Shown piece by piece: positions 15,767 through 25,340 of a stretch of 64,000 bases of DNA (position 1 is its first letter; every line of letters begins with the position of its first letter). Under the pieces are notes generated by a model, which was not told the origin of the DNA, ran no database searches, and worked only from the letters and a program-made list of their open reading frames with translations. Position numbers and translations under genes: made by a program. This DNA comes from Methylobacterium aquaticum (GTDB taxonomy: Bacteria > Pseudomonadota > Alphaproteobacteria > Rhizobiales > Beijerinckiaceae). The stretch spans positions 1 to 64,000 of the forward strand of contig NZ_LABX01000072.1 in the NCBI RefSeq assembly GCF_001043915.1. Direction: 5' to 3'.

Positions 15767-17524
15767 TTACGCAGACTTTGTTGTGTGGAGCTGCGTAAGA
15801 TCGACCCCGATGGCGATCGACTCTATTGCCGCTTGAAGCTGGGATAACGACGAACGCTTGGTGTACCGGGCCGTCTCACCCGGCGTGACGTGCCCGGTCA
15901 CGTGGTCGATGACGGCGGTTGCGGTGCCCGCTTGGTGCATCAGCGTCGTCGCCGTGTGCCGGAACGAGTGGAAGTCGAGACCCTGCCGGTAGAGCTTCAC
16001 GTCGCGTCGATAGCGGGTGAACCACTTGGTGAAGGCGTGGCCCAGTCGACCATCGGCCCCTCCGGGTTCCAGGGTGGGAAAGATGCGGTCTTGCCGGCGG
16101 CGGCGCTGCGCTTCGACATGCGCGAGGAAGCCCAGACGGATCAGCTGCGAGTGGATCGGTACGCGCCGGACCGCCGTCGCGTTCTTGAGTTTTCGTGGGG
16201 GCCGGTCGTTGATGTCGATGAACCAGATGCCCTCGTCCTGCCGGATGTCCTCGGCATGCAGCTGGCAGATTTCTTCCTGGCGCATGCCAGTGAACACGGC
16301 GATCAGGGGCAGCCAGAATTTCTCGTCGCGTAGGATGAGTGTGCCCGGTGTGGTTCGCCGGCCGGGGGAGGCGCAGCCTGTCCAGATTGGCGTTGCGAAG
16401 AGGCGGGCGAGCTCGTCCCGCTCCCACATGGCGCGTTGCTCGCTCGCCTTGCGGGTATTGCTGAAGCGGAAGCCCAGGAAAATGTTCGCTGCCGCCTCGT
16501 CTCTCGCGACCGCGGCCGTCCAGAGCGCCGACAGGGCCGAGAAGTGCCGCTTCACGGTCCGCTGGGTGATCGGCTGTGTGTGCTGTTTGTCGGGCAGTGC
16601 CTCGTGTGCCGCCAGGATCTCGTCCACCGTGAGGTGTCGGTAGCGGGGGTGTTTGCCGTAGTCGTTCGGCAGCCGCTCGACGAGGCTGCGGAAGTGGCCG
16701 GCGTCCTTGCGGGTGTAGGCGGCGAGGGGGCGGTCTCCACAGATGTCGACGAACAGACGGAAGGTTGCCCCCGCTTGGGACGCGGTCTGGTTGTCCCAGG
16801 TATTGGTGGCGGCTTGTGTGTTTCGGAATACGGCGGCGACTGCGGAAAAAAGCTCGGGGGCGTGCGGCGGCACCGCCTCCTTGTCGGCTGGGCGGGGTGC
16901 CGCAGTGCTCTCCGTGGGCGGGGCCTTCGGAGCCTCGTCGAGTGCCGCCAGCTGCGTCTTGAGAAGGCGGTCGCGGGGCTCGAAGTTGAAGTCGCCCTCG
17001 TAACGGGCCTTGAGCGCTTCCGCGACGTCGATGCCCGCCCGCAGCATCGCCTGCCGTGCCTGCGCGACTGCACGCGGTTCGAGGTCGGTCGCCGCGATGC
17101 CCTGCTTGCGGAGCATGGCGACCGTGACGAAGCCCGCCTCCTCCAGCCGGTTGCACGCGAGAGCGTCGCGTGCCTGCGCCGCCATCGACTCGTACTGGGC
17201 GACGCGCCGCTCCCGCATGTCGGCGGTGATCGCTGCGTGCGTCAGTCGTCCGTGTCCGTCCCCGTCGAGGATCGTTCCATAGAAGTCCTGCACGAGGCGG
17301 GCGAGTTGGTCGTCGGTCAGCATCGGTGTCGCGCACAGAGCCGTGAATAAGGTCTCTGAGGCGAGGTATATCCGACAGGCTCTCGCCTTGGCAGCACGAA
17401 GGTCGGTGGTCGCGAGGCTGCGCACCAGTTCCTTCAGGCGGAGCCTGGGTCTGAGCGTGTCCGGCACGCGGCGTCGAAAGTGGAAGATTCGTCCCCGGAG
17501 GACGACGTTGGCGATGGACCCCAC
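15767..17524 (-). CDS. Tyrosine recombinase (phage-type integrase), 585 aa
   Basis: The site-specific integrase of the left island. The N-terminal region (GRIFHFRRRVPDTLRPRLRL) matches the DUF6538-like start of long integrases. A core-binding domain lies around 240-350. The catalytic domain has the first Arg in TGMRQEEIC (about 414), the HxxR motif HSFRHT (about 519), the TGH motif near 541 and the nucleophile Tyr in ARYTKRS (about 553). The length is typical of integrases of large islands rather than phages. The start codon is about 120 bp from the tRNA-Gln 3' end, and transcription runs away from the tRNA. Confidence 0.92.
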   Translation of the reverse strand: MGSIANVVLRGRIFHFRRRVPDTLRPRLRLKELVRSLATTDLRAAKARACRIYLASETLFTALCATPMLTDDQLARLVQDFYGTILDGDGHGRLTHAAITADMRERRVAQYESMAAQARDALACNRLEEAGFVTVAMLRKQGIAATDLEPRAVAQARQAMLRAGIDVAEALKARYEGDFNFEPRDRLLKTQLAALDEAPKAPPTESTAAPRPADKEAVPPHAPELFSAVAAVFRNTQAATNTWDNQTASQAGATFRLFVDICGDRPLAAYTRKDAGHFRSLVERLPNDYGKHPRYRHLTVDEILAAHEALPDKQHTQPITQRTVKRHFSALSALWTAAVARDEAAANIFLGFRFSNTRKASEQRAMWERDELARLFATPIWTGCASPGRRTTPGTLILRDEKFWLPLIAVFTGMRQEEICQLHAEDIRQDEGIWFIDINDRPPRKLKNATAVRRVPIHSQLIRLGFLAHVEAQRRRRQDRIFPTLEPGGADGRLGHAFTKWFTRYRRDVKLYRQGLDFHSFRHTATTLMHQAGTATAVIDHVTGHVTPGETARYTKRSSLSQLQAAIESIAIGVDLTQLHTTKSA

Positions 17525-17641
17525 TCCGCTCCCTCGCCGCCCGGGCGGGCGGCCTGTGTAGCAGCGGAATGTAGCAACCGGCTCACTCCGCAGGGCGCCT
17601 GCGCGAGAACGTGAGCGATCTGAATGGGTTAGGTGAAAAGG

Positions 17642-17716
17642 TGGCTGGGGCGCCAGGATTCGAACCTGGGAATGGCGGTACCAAAAACCGCTGCCTTACC
17701 GCTTGGCGACGCCCCA
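17642..17716 (-). tRNA. tRNA-Gln (anticodon TTG)
   Basis: On the minus strand the 75 bases fold as a complete tRNA. The acceptor pairs TGGGGCG with CGCCCCA. The D arm is GCCAAGCGGTAAGGC. The anticodon stem GCGGT/ACCGC encloses the loop TTTTGGT, giving anticodon TTG. The T arm is CCAGG-TTCGAAT-CCTGG. The discriminator is G and the CCA is encoded. The gene is intact and serves as the integration target of the island on its 3' side. Confidence 0.97.
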
Positions 17717-17900
17717 ATCCGCGGCTGGCGCTTCCATAGCCGGGTGGGGCGGTGCTGGCAACCGGGGCGATGCGGTTCCGTGCGCAGGCGGCGGTTGGAG
17801 GGGCCATCGGGCTCGTGTATGCCGGACGTCGCGACCGGCTCCCACAGACGCAATCGTCAACGAGCCGCCGCCAGCAAACGACAGGGGGAGGAGAGGCGAG

Positions 17901-18656
17901 ATGAGCATGCAGAAGGTCGCGCTGGTGACCGGGGCCGGCTCGGGCGTCGGGCGTGCGGTGGCGCTCGCGCTCGCGGAGGCCGGCTACGACGTGGTGCTGT
18001 CGGGGCGCCGTCCCGAGCCGCTCCAGGCGGTCGCTCGTGAGATCGAGGCCAAGGGTCGGCGCGCGCTTGCCCAGCCGACCGATATCGGCGACGAGGCGTC
18101 GGTGGCCGCGCTGTTCGCCCGCCTCGAGGAGACCTTCGGCCGTCTCGACGTGCTGTTCAACAATGCCGGCATCGGCGCACCGCCGGTGGAACTCGACGAA
18201 TTGCCCGTCGCGACCTGGAAGGCGGTGGTCGACACCAACCTCACCGGCGCCTTCCTGTGCACCCAGGGCGCGTTCCGGCTGATGAAGAAGCAGCAGCCGC
18301 GCGGCGGCCGCATCATCAACAACGGCTCGATCTCGGCCCATGTGCCGCGGCCGTTCTCGGCGCCCTATACCGCCACCAAGCACGCCATCACGGGCCTCAC
18401 CCGCTCGACCTCCCTCGACGGGCGCGCCCACGACATCGCCTGCGGCCAGGTCGATATCGGCAATGCGGCCACCGACATGACCGCGCGCATGCAAGCCGGC
18501 GTGCCGCAGCCCGACGGCTCGCTGAGACCCGAGCCGACCATGGATGCCAAGCACGTCGCCGACGCGGTGGTCTACATGGCGAGCCTGCCGCTCGATGCCA
18601 ACGTGCAGTTCATGACCGTCATGGCGACCAAGATGCCGTTCATCGGCCGCGGTTGA
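17901..18656 (+). CDS. SDR-family NAD(P)-dependent oxidoreductase
   Basis: A 251-residue classical short-chain dehydrogenase. The cofactor motif is [10 protein letters not shown] (about residues 10-19), the structural motif NNAGIG lies near 90, the catalytic Ser is in NGSISAH and the Tyr/Lys pair in PYTATKHA (about 155-159). A purine-rich ribosome site (GGGGGAGGAGAGG) precedes the ATG at 17901. The substrate cannot be told from sequence. It is monocistronic, directly outside the island, and is followed by a hairpin terminator. Confidence 0.9.
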   Translation: MSMQKVALVTGAGSGVGRAVALALAEAGYDVVLSGRRPEPLQAVAREIEAKGRRALAQPTDIGDEASVAALFARLEETFGRLDVLFNNAGIGAPPVELDELPVATWKAVVDTNLTGAFLCTQGAFRLMKKQQPRGGRIINNGSISAHVPRPFSAPYTATKHAITGLTRSTSLDGRAHDIACGQVDIGNAATDMTARMQAGVPQPDGSLRPEPTMDAKHVADAVVYMASLPLDANVQFMTVMATKMPFIGRG

Positions 18657-18705
18657 GACAGGCAAGGGGGCTCTGGCCCTCCGCCGCCGGGTTGGGGTAG
18701 AGAGA

Positions 18706-18739
18706 GGCACAGCGGTCGTCTGCCGGCGCCCGCTGTGCC
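18706..18739 (+). terminator. Probable terminator after the SDR gene
   Basis: GGCACAGCGG (18706-18715) pairs perfectly with CCGCTGTGCC (18730-18739) across a 14-base loop, 50 bases after the SDR stop. A weak T-rich segment (GTCCCTGTTTC) follows. Confidence 0.55.
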
Positions 18740-18829
18740 GTCCCTGTTTCAGGGATCGCTCACTCCCACCGACGGCCGGGCCCCTGTGGGACCCGCGACA
18801 GATCCCCGGGTCCGGGCTAGACACATCCC

Positions 18830-20443
<1,614 letters not shown>

Positions 20444-20533
20444 CGGCCCGGCAGGCTTCGCCACGGCGGCGGGGGTCGCGATCGGGCCACGGCGAGAGGA
20501 CCGGGCGCTGAGAGGACGACTCTCGTGTATCAG

Positions 20534-20565
20534 CCGGCGCCCGCCCCGTGCGGGGGCGGCGCCGG
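20534..20565. terminator. Bidirectional terminator between prfC and the response regulator
   Basis: A long GC-rich inverted repeat (CCGGCGCC...GCGCCGG arms with inner CGCCCC/GGGGGCG) lies in the convergent gap. It ends next to the stop of the minus-strand response regulator and about 90 bases after prfC. Confidence 0.55.
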
Positions 20566-20569
20566 GTTC

Positions 20570-21022
20570 TCAGAGCTTGCCGAGCAGCGGGAAGTCGACG
20601 TTGAGGCTCGAGATCGGGCCCACCGGCGTCTCGCGCTTGCGCGGCCGGCCGTTCAGCACCTGCTTCAGCTTCGTCTTCAGGAGCGACAGGTCGAACGGCT
20701 TGAGGATGAACGCATCGGCCCCGGCGAGGTGCGCCACGTTGATGTCCTCGAAGCTGAACGAGGTCTCGGTGAGGATGAACGGCATGTTCATCAGCACGTC
20801 GTCGGCCCGGATCTCGCGCAGGAGCTGGATCCCGTCCATCGGCTCCATGTCGAGGTCGGAGATCACCAGGCCGTAGCGCTTGTTGCGCAGCTGCTCGAGG
20901 GCCTGCGGCCCGTCGGTCACGCCCTCGACCTCCGGGAAGCCGAGGCGGTTCATCAACTCGGTCACCAGGCGGACGAGTTTGGCCTGGTCGTCGACGATCA
21001 GGATCGGGGGTGCTTCGCTCAT
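20570..21022 (-). CDS. CheY-like response regulator, single receiver domain
   Basis: A 150-residue receiver domain without an output domain. Acidic pocket D11-D12 (ILIVDDQ), phosphoacceptor D56 (VISDLDMEPMDG), conserved Thr 85 (ILTETS) and Lys 108 (ILKPF) are all present. A 25-residue basic tail follows the receiver fold. Location beside a BLUF photoreceptor and flagellar hook genes suggests a role in motility or light signalling, but this is contextual. The start is ATG at 21020-21022. Confidence 0.9.
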   Translation of the reverse strand: MSEAPPILIVDDQAKLVRLVTELMNRLGFPEVEGVTDGPQALEQLRNKRYGLVISDLDMEPMDGIQLLREIRADDVLMNMPFILTETSFSFEDINVAHLAGADAFILKPFDLSLLKTKLKQVLNGRPRKRETPVGPISSLNVDFPLLGKL

Positions 21023-21080
21023 TGGAACCAGCCAGCAGGGTTAGATTTCATGACGGACCACCGGGGGCTCCCGGCGGCTC

Positions 21081-21551
21081 CTAGACGAACAGATGATCGA
21101 TGCCCTGCTTGGCCATGGTATCGGCCTGGAGGGCCTGTGCGAGGGAGTGGATCGTGCTCGCCTTCGGGGTTCCGCGCTGGAGCATCGGCGCCAGGTTGGC
21201 CTTCTGGAACAGGATGTCGTTGGTCTGCGTCCGCAGGACATACGCGAACGACGTCACGAACTCGCGCTTGGCGATCTCGCGCCATTCGACGATGTGCACG
21301 TCGCGGTGGCGGATATCGCCGCTGATCCGCTGGAACGTCTCCTGTACCGACATCCGCTCCCCTTCGAGGATCTGGATGAAGTAGCCCTGATCGACGATCA
21401 GGAGGCTGGTGATGACGGAGAACTCATTCTTCTTCTGCGCGTGACGGGCAATGTCGTTGACCTGGCGCGCGCGTTCCTGCGGCTCGGCGGAGAGCTGAGC
21501 GCGCGAGAAGTAGATCAGGTGAATGAGGCTGCTTCGCTTGCTCGGGCGCAT
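21081..21551 (-). CDS. BLUF-domain blue-light sensor protein, 156 aa
   Basis: The N-terminal ~100 residues follow the BLUF fold: LIHLIYFSRAQ with flavin-site Tyr 14, Asn 42 in KKNEFSVITSLLIV, Gln 60 in YFIQILEGE and the family signature GDIRHRDVHIVEW (80-90). Asn and Gln are 18 apart, as in AppA. The Tyr-Asn spacing is 4 residues longer and the usual GITG motif reads VITS, so this is a divergent member. A C-terminal extension (about 110-156) is helical with no output domain. The start at 21551 gives MRPSKRSS; the frame is open further upstream only because it runs antisense to flgE. Confidence 0.8.
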   Translation of the reverse strand: MRPSKRSSLIHLIYFSRAQLSAEPQERARQVNDIARHAQKKNEFSVITSLLIVDQGYFIQILEGERMSVQETFQRISGDIRHRDVHIVEWREIAKREFVTSFAYVLRTQTNDILFQKANLAPMLQRGTPKASTIHSLAQALQADTMAKQGIDHLFV

Positions 21552-21721
21552 ATCCCTGGTTCCACCGCGGTCCAGGAGTTCAGCTAAGGCCAAGAGGTTC
21601 AACACGGCGTAAACATGGCGCGCCGATCCGACGGCAGTTTTTGCCGCAAGGTCCCGGTCGGACCCGGCGGGTTTTGCCGCTCGCCGGTTCGGTGCCCCTG
21701 AAAAATCAATGACTTGGGTCC

Positions 21722-21736
21722 TGGCACACGGCTTGC
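21722..21736 (+). promoter_or_regulatory. Sigma-54 (RpoN) -24/-12 promoter of flgE
   Basis: TGGCAC-ACGGC-TTGC matches the sigma-54 consensus TGGCAC-N5-TTGC at every conserved position. It lies 46 bases before the flgE ATG, at a suitable distance for an untranslated leader. Sigma-54 control of hook genes is known in Caulobacter and other bacteria. An activator site was not identified. Confidence 0.8.
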
Positions 21737-21782
21737 GGATCATCCCCCGAGTGATCCTGACGGGATTGGAGCTCTGGGGAAG

Positions 21783-23156
21783 ATGGACGTTTTCAGCGCG
21801 TTGCAGACCTCGGTCTCGGGCCTTCAGGCCCAGGCCTTCAGCCTTGGGAACATTTCTGGCAACATCGCGAACTCGCAGACCGTCGGCTACAAGCGGATCG
21901 ACACCGACTTCGTCGACATGCTCACCGAGCAGCCGGCCAAGCAGCAGAGCGCCGGCGGGGTCGCCGCCTTCTCGCAACTGACCAACAGCCTTCAGGGCGG
22001 CGTGGCGGCGACCGGCGTCCCGACCAACATGGCGCTCAGCGGCGACGGCTTCTTCACCGTTCAGACCGCGGGCGGAACCCCGGGCGGAACGCCGGTCTTC
22101 TCGGGCACCACCCTCTATACCCGCCGCGGCGACTTCTCGGTCGACCGCAACGGCTATCTCGTCAACGGCGCCGGCGCCTATCTCACCGGGCAGAGCCTCG
22201 ACCCGGCGAACGGCGCCTCGACCGGCACCGGGCCGATCAAGATCTCCGACGCGGCCCTGCCGGCCAAGCCGACGACGAGCATCGCGTATGCGGCGAATCT
22301 GCCGAGCAACCCGACCACCACGTCGGGCACTGCGCTGCTCGGCACGCTGCCGGGCGGCGATCCCCGGGTGCTGTCGGGCAGTGCCGCGACGGCTCCGACC
22401 GTGGCCGCCTCCGACTCGGCGGCCTTCGTCGGGTCCAGCATCGCGGGCGGCGAACTGACGGCCTATTCGGGCACCGGCACCCCGGTGAGCGTGCAGGTGC
22501 GCTGGGCCAAGGTCGCCAATGCCGACGCGACGGCGGGCTCCGGCGACACCTGGAACCTGTTCTACGCCAACCAGACCGCCACCGGCACCACGCCGAGCAC
22601 CTGGCAGAATGTCGGCACCGCCTTCACCTTCAACGGCAGCGGCCAGCTCACCGCCCCCACCGGCACCAGCCTGAGCATTCCCAACCTGACGGTGAACGGC
22701 ACCAATCTCGGCGCCGTGGCGCTGAACTTCGGCAGCGGCGGCCTGACCCAGTACGGATCGGCCGGCGGCCAGGTCACCACCACCACGCTCCAGCAGAACG
22801 GCTATGCCGCCGGCACCCTCAATTCGCTCGCGGTGACGAGCGACGGCAAGCTCACCGGCACCTATTCCAACGGCAACACCGTGGGCCTGGCCCAGATCGG
22901 CGTGGCGCGGTTCAACGCGCCCAACGCCCTCAAGGCGGTCTCGGGCGGCAATTACGCCCAGACGGCGGATTCCGGCGAGCCTTTGGCCGGACTCTCCGGC
23001 ACCACCATCGTCGGCGGTAATGTCGAGCAATCGAACACCGACACCGCCGGCGAGTTCTCGAAGCTCATCGTCACTCAGCAAGCCTATTCGGCCAACACAC
23101 GGGTGATGTCGACGGCCCAGCAGATGATGTCCGATCTGATCAATGTGATCCGATAG
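21783..23156 (+). CDS. flgE: Flagellar hook protein FlgE
   Basis: A 457-residue structural protein of the flagellar hook. The N-terminus MDVFSALQTSVSGLQAQAFS and GNISGNIANSQTVGYKR is the conserved flagellar rod/hook signature. FFTVQ and TLYTRRGDFSVDRNGYLV mark the FlgE body. The C-terminus NVEQSNTDTAGEFSKLIVTQ and NTRVMSTAQQMMSDLINVIR is the conserved D0 helix. The middle (about 190-330) is a variable, Ser/Thr/Ala-rich surface domain. The start ATG at 21783 has GGGGAAG upstream. Export is through the flagellar type III system, with no cleaved signal. Confidence 0.95.
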   Translation: MDVFSALQTSVSGLQAQAFSLGNISGNIANSQTVGYKRIDTDFVDMLTEQPAKQQSAGGVAAFSQLTNSLQGGVAATGVPTNMALSGDGFFTVQTAGGTPGGTPVFSGTTLYTRRGDFSVDRNGYLVNGAGAYLTGQSLDPANGASTGTGPIKISDAALPAKPTTSIAYAANLPSNPTTTSGTALLGTLPGGDPRVLSGSAATAPTVAASDSAAFVGSSIAGGELTAYSGTGTPVSVQVRWAKVANADATAGSGDTWNLFYANQTATGTTPSTWQNVGTAFTFNGSGQLTAPTGTSLSIPNLTVNGTNLGAVALNFGSGGLTQYGSAGGQVTTTTLQQNGYAAGTLNSLAVTSDGKLTGTYSNGNTVGLAQIGVARFNAPNALKAVSGGNYAQTADSGEPLAGLSGTTIVGGNVEQSNTDTAGEFSKLIVTQQAYSANTRVMSTAQQMMSDLINVIR

Positions 23157-23454
23157 ATCTGAAAGGGACTGTTATCCATTTTTCCGGATACTGCAAAAGG
23201 CAGATTTCGGAAGACGTAATCGCCGGTTTCGCGGCAAAAGGCTGCGACACAGCGACGAGACAGGCGGATCGCGTGTCGGCGTGCCGATGCGGGTCCGCAT
23301 CGCGGCGAACCCTCTCGTTCCGTCGCCCCGGATCCGGTCGGCTGCAAAAGGCGGCCCGCTCGCATCCGGCCCATCCGCGAGACGTCGGCACGTGCCGCGC
23401 GCCCCAAAAGGGGAGCGGCGCGGCCCGGCTCTCACCCCAACCCGGATCCGACCG
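23157..23454 (+). other. flgE-flgK spacer with repeated GCAAAAGGC motif
   Basis: 298 bases between two hook genes on the same strand. GCAAAAGGC occurs at 23193, 23234 and 23344, and the related CCAAAAGGG at 23404. A small hairpin (TATCC/GGATA) lies at about 23174-23191. I found no gene and no sigma-54 site. The motif copies may be protein-binding sites in the leader or promoter of flgK, but this is speculative. Confidence 0.4.
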
Positions 23455-25326
23455 ATGTCCCTCAACGCCCTCAACACCTCGACCGCCGGCCTCCAGGTGA
23501 CGCAGGCGGCGATCGGCCTCGTGTCGCAGAACGTCGCCAATGCGGGCACCGCCGGCTACGTCAAGCGAACCCTCACCTCCGTCTCGACCCTCGGCAATTC
23601 CGGCGTCGCGACGGGCACGATCAGCCGGACCCTCGACGCGGTCTCGCTGAAGCAGTTGCGCCTCGAGAGTGCGGGGGCGGCCTATACCGGGCTCTCCGCC
23701 AAGGTCCAGGGCCAGCTCGACGCCCTCTATGGCAGTCCGGGCAGCGGCAGCGCCCTCGACGGGGTGATGAACGCCTTCACCCAGTCGCTCCAGGCGCTGA
23801 CGAGCGACCCGACCTCCGCCGCCTCGCGGGCGACCGCCGTCAGTGCCGCTCGGACCGTCGCCACCACGATCTCGGGCATCGCGCGCGGGGTGCAGGACCT
23901 GCGCAGCGGCCTCGAATCCCAGCTCGGCGGCGACGTCGCCTCGGCGAGCACGCTGCTGTCGCAGATCGCGGACCTGAACGGCAGGATCGCCGGGACGCCG
24001 AAGAGCGATGCCAGCACCGCCGATCTCCTCGACCGGCGCGACCAGGCGATCAACACCCTGTCGCAGTATCTCGACGTGCAGGTGAGCGACCAGCCCGACG
24101 GCTCGGTCACCCTGCTCACCGCCTCCGGGGCGACCCTGGTCGACCACGGGGCCGCGGCGAGCCTCGCCTTCGACGGCCGTGGCGCCCTGAGCGCCCAGGC
24201 GCAGTATTCGGCCGATCCGGCCACCCGCGGCGTCGGCACCGTGACGGCGACGACGCCGGCCGGCGCGACGATCGACCTCGTCGCCACCGGGGCGATCCGC
24301 TCCGGGTCGATCGCCGCCGCGGTGAGCTTGCGCGACGAGACCCTGGTCCAGGCGCAGCGCCAGCTCGACGACCTCGCCTCCGGCCTGTCGCGCGCCTTGA
24401 GCGACCGCCCGGCGACCGGGACGGCCGCCACCGCGAACGGGCTCACCGGCTTCGACATCGACCTCACCGGTCTCCAGGCCGGCAACGCCGTGACGCTCGG
24501 CGTGCGCAACGCCGCCGGGATGGGCCGCAACCTGATCCTGATGCCGACGAACGGCGCGGCCGCCAACCCGATCGATCCCGCGCTCACCGACGACCCGACC
24601 GCCCTGGTGGTGCCGGTCGACATCTCGGGCGGGCCCGCGACCTTCGCCCCGCAGATCGGCGCCGTGCTCGGCACTGGCTTCACCGTGTCGGCGACGCCCG
24701 GCGGCGCCGCGGGTTCGGTGCGGATCCTGTCGGATCCCGCCGGTCTCGCGCTGACGAGCGCCAGCGCCTCCGTCACCGTGCCGACGAGCGCGTCCGACAC
24801 CAAGACCGGCAGCGGCCCGCTCGCGCTGTTCGTCGATGCCGGGACCGGCAACGGCGTCTTCACCGGCTCGTTCGAGGGCGGCTCGCACCTGACGGGCTTT
24901 GCCCAGCGCCTCGGCGTCAACCCGGCGGTGACCGCCGACTCGTCCACCCTGGTGGATTATGCCGACACCACCGCCTCGGGCGACACGGCGCGGCCGCAAT
25001 ACCTCACCGCCGCCCTGACCAGCCGCACCCTGACCTTCTCGGCGGCGAGCGGCATCGGCGGGGTCAGTGCCCCGCGCGCCGCCACCGTGACCGGCTTCAC
25101 CCAGTCGGTGGTCGATGCCCGGGGCGCGGCCAGCGCCGAGGCGCAGCAGCTCGACGAGGGGCAGCAGATCGCCCTGGCCTCGGCCCAGAGCCGCTTCGGC
25201 AAGGAATCCGGCGTCAGCGTCGACGAGGAGATGTCCCGGCTGATCCAGCTCCAGACCGCCTACAGCGCCAATGCCCGGGTGCTGACGGCCGCCCGCGACA
25301 TGCTCGACACCCTGCTCCGCATCTGA
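23455..25326 (+). CDS. flgK: Flagellar hook-associated protein FlgK
   Basis: A 623-residue first hook-filament junction protein. The N-terminus SLNALNTSTAGLQVTQAAIG and VSQNVANAGTAGYVKR is the conserved D0 helix. The TADLLDRRDQAINTLSQYLDV region near 185-205 is typical of FlgK. The C-terminal SVDEEMSRLIQLQTAYSANARVLTAA helix completes the axial core. The middle is variable. The ATG at 23455 is the first giving the conserved N-terminus. flgL follows 14 bases downstream, so the two are co-transcribed. Confidence 0.94.
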   Translation: MSLNALNTSTAGLQVTQAAIGLVSQNVANAGTAGYVKRTLTSVSTLGNSGVATGTISRTLDAVSLKQLRLESAGAAYTGLSAKVQGQLDALYGSPGSGSALDGVMNAFTQSLQALTSDPTSAASRATAVSAARTVATTISGIARGVQDLRSGLESQLGGDVASASTLLSQIADLNGRIAGTPKSDASTADLLDRRDQAINTLSQYLDVQVSDQPDGSVTLLTASGATLVDHGAAASLAFDGRGALSAQAQYSADPATRGVGTVTATTPAGATIDLVATGAIRSGSIAAAVSLRDETLVQAQRQLDDLASGLSRALSDRPATGTAATANGLTGFDIDLTGLQAGNAVTLGVRNAAGMGRNLILMPTNGAAANPIDPALTDDPTALVVPVDISGGPATFAPQIGAVLGTGFTVSATPGGAAGSVRILSDPAGLALTSASASVTVPTSASDTKTGSGPLALFVDAGTGNGVFTGSFEGGSHLTGFAQRLGVNPAVTADSSTLVDYADTTASGDTARPQYLTAALTSRTLTFSAASGIGGVSAPRAATVTGFTQSVVDARGAASAEAQQLDEGQQIALASAQSRFGKESGVSVDEEMSRLIQLQTAYSANARVLTAARDMLDTLLRI

Positions 25327-25340
25327 GAGGACCGACCGCG

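Larger units (their letters stand above)
1..17645. mobile_element. Genomic island integrated at tRNA-Gln (right end; left end outside window)
   Basis: Everything left of the tRNA-Gln 3' end is read as one integrated element. A tyrosine recombinase lies about 120 bp inside the tRNA 3' end, and its cargo is unlike the housekeeping genes that begin right of the tRNA: an insertion sequence, nuclease-like genes, many orphan proteins and broken genes. The tRNA is on the minus strand with its 3' end facing left, so integration at the 3' end places the element on the left. No second copy of the tRNA 3' end was seen in 1-17,600, so the other attachment site is outside the window or lost. The boundary is inferred. 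Confidence 0.65.

Noticed and set aside
21552-23081. Long minus-strand extension of the BLUF gene across flgE (total 666 residues)
   Set aside because: The extra sequence is low-complexity Arg/Gly/Ala antisense to flgE; the BLUF start at 21551 has the right length and N-terminus.
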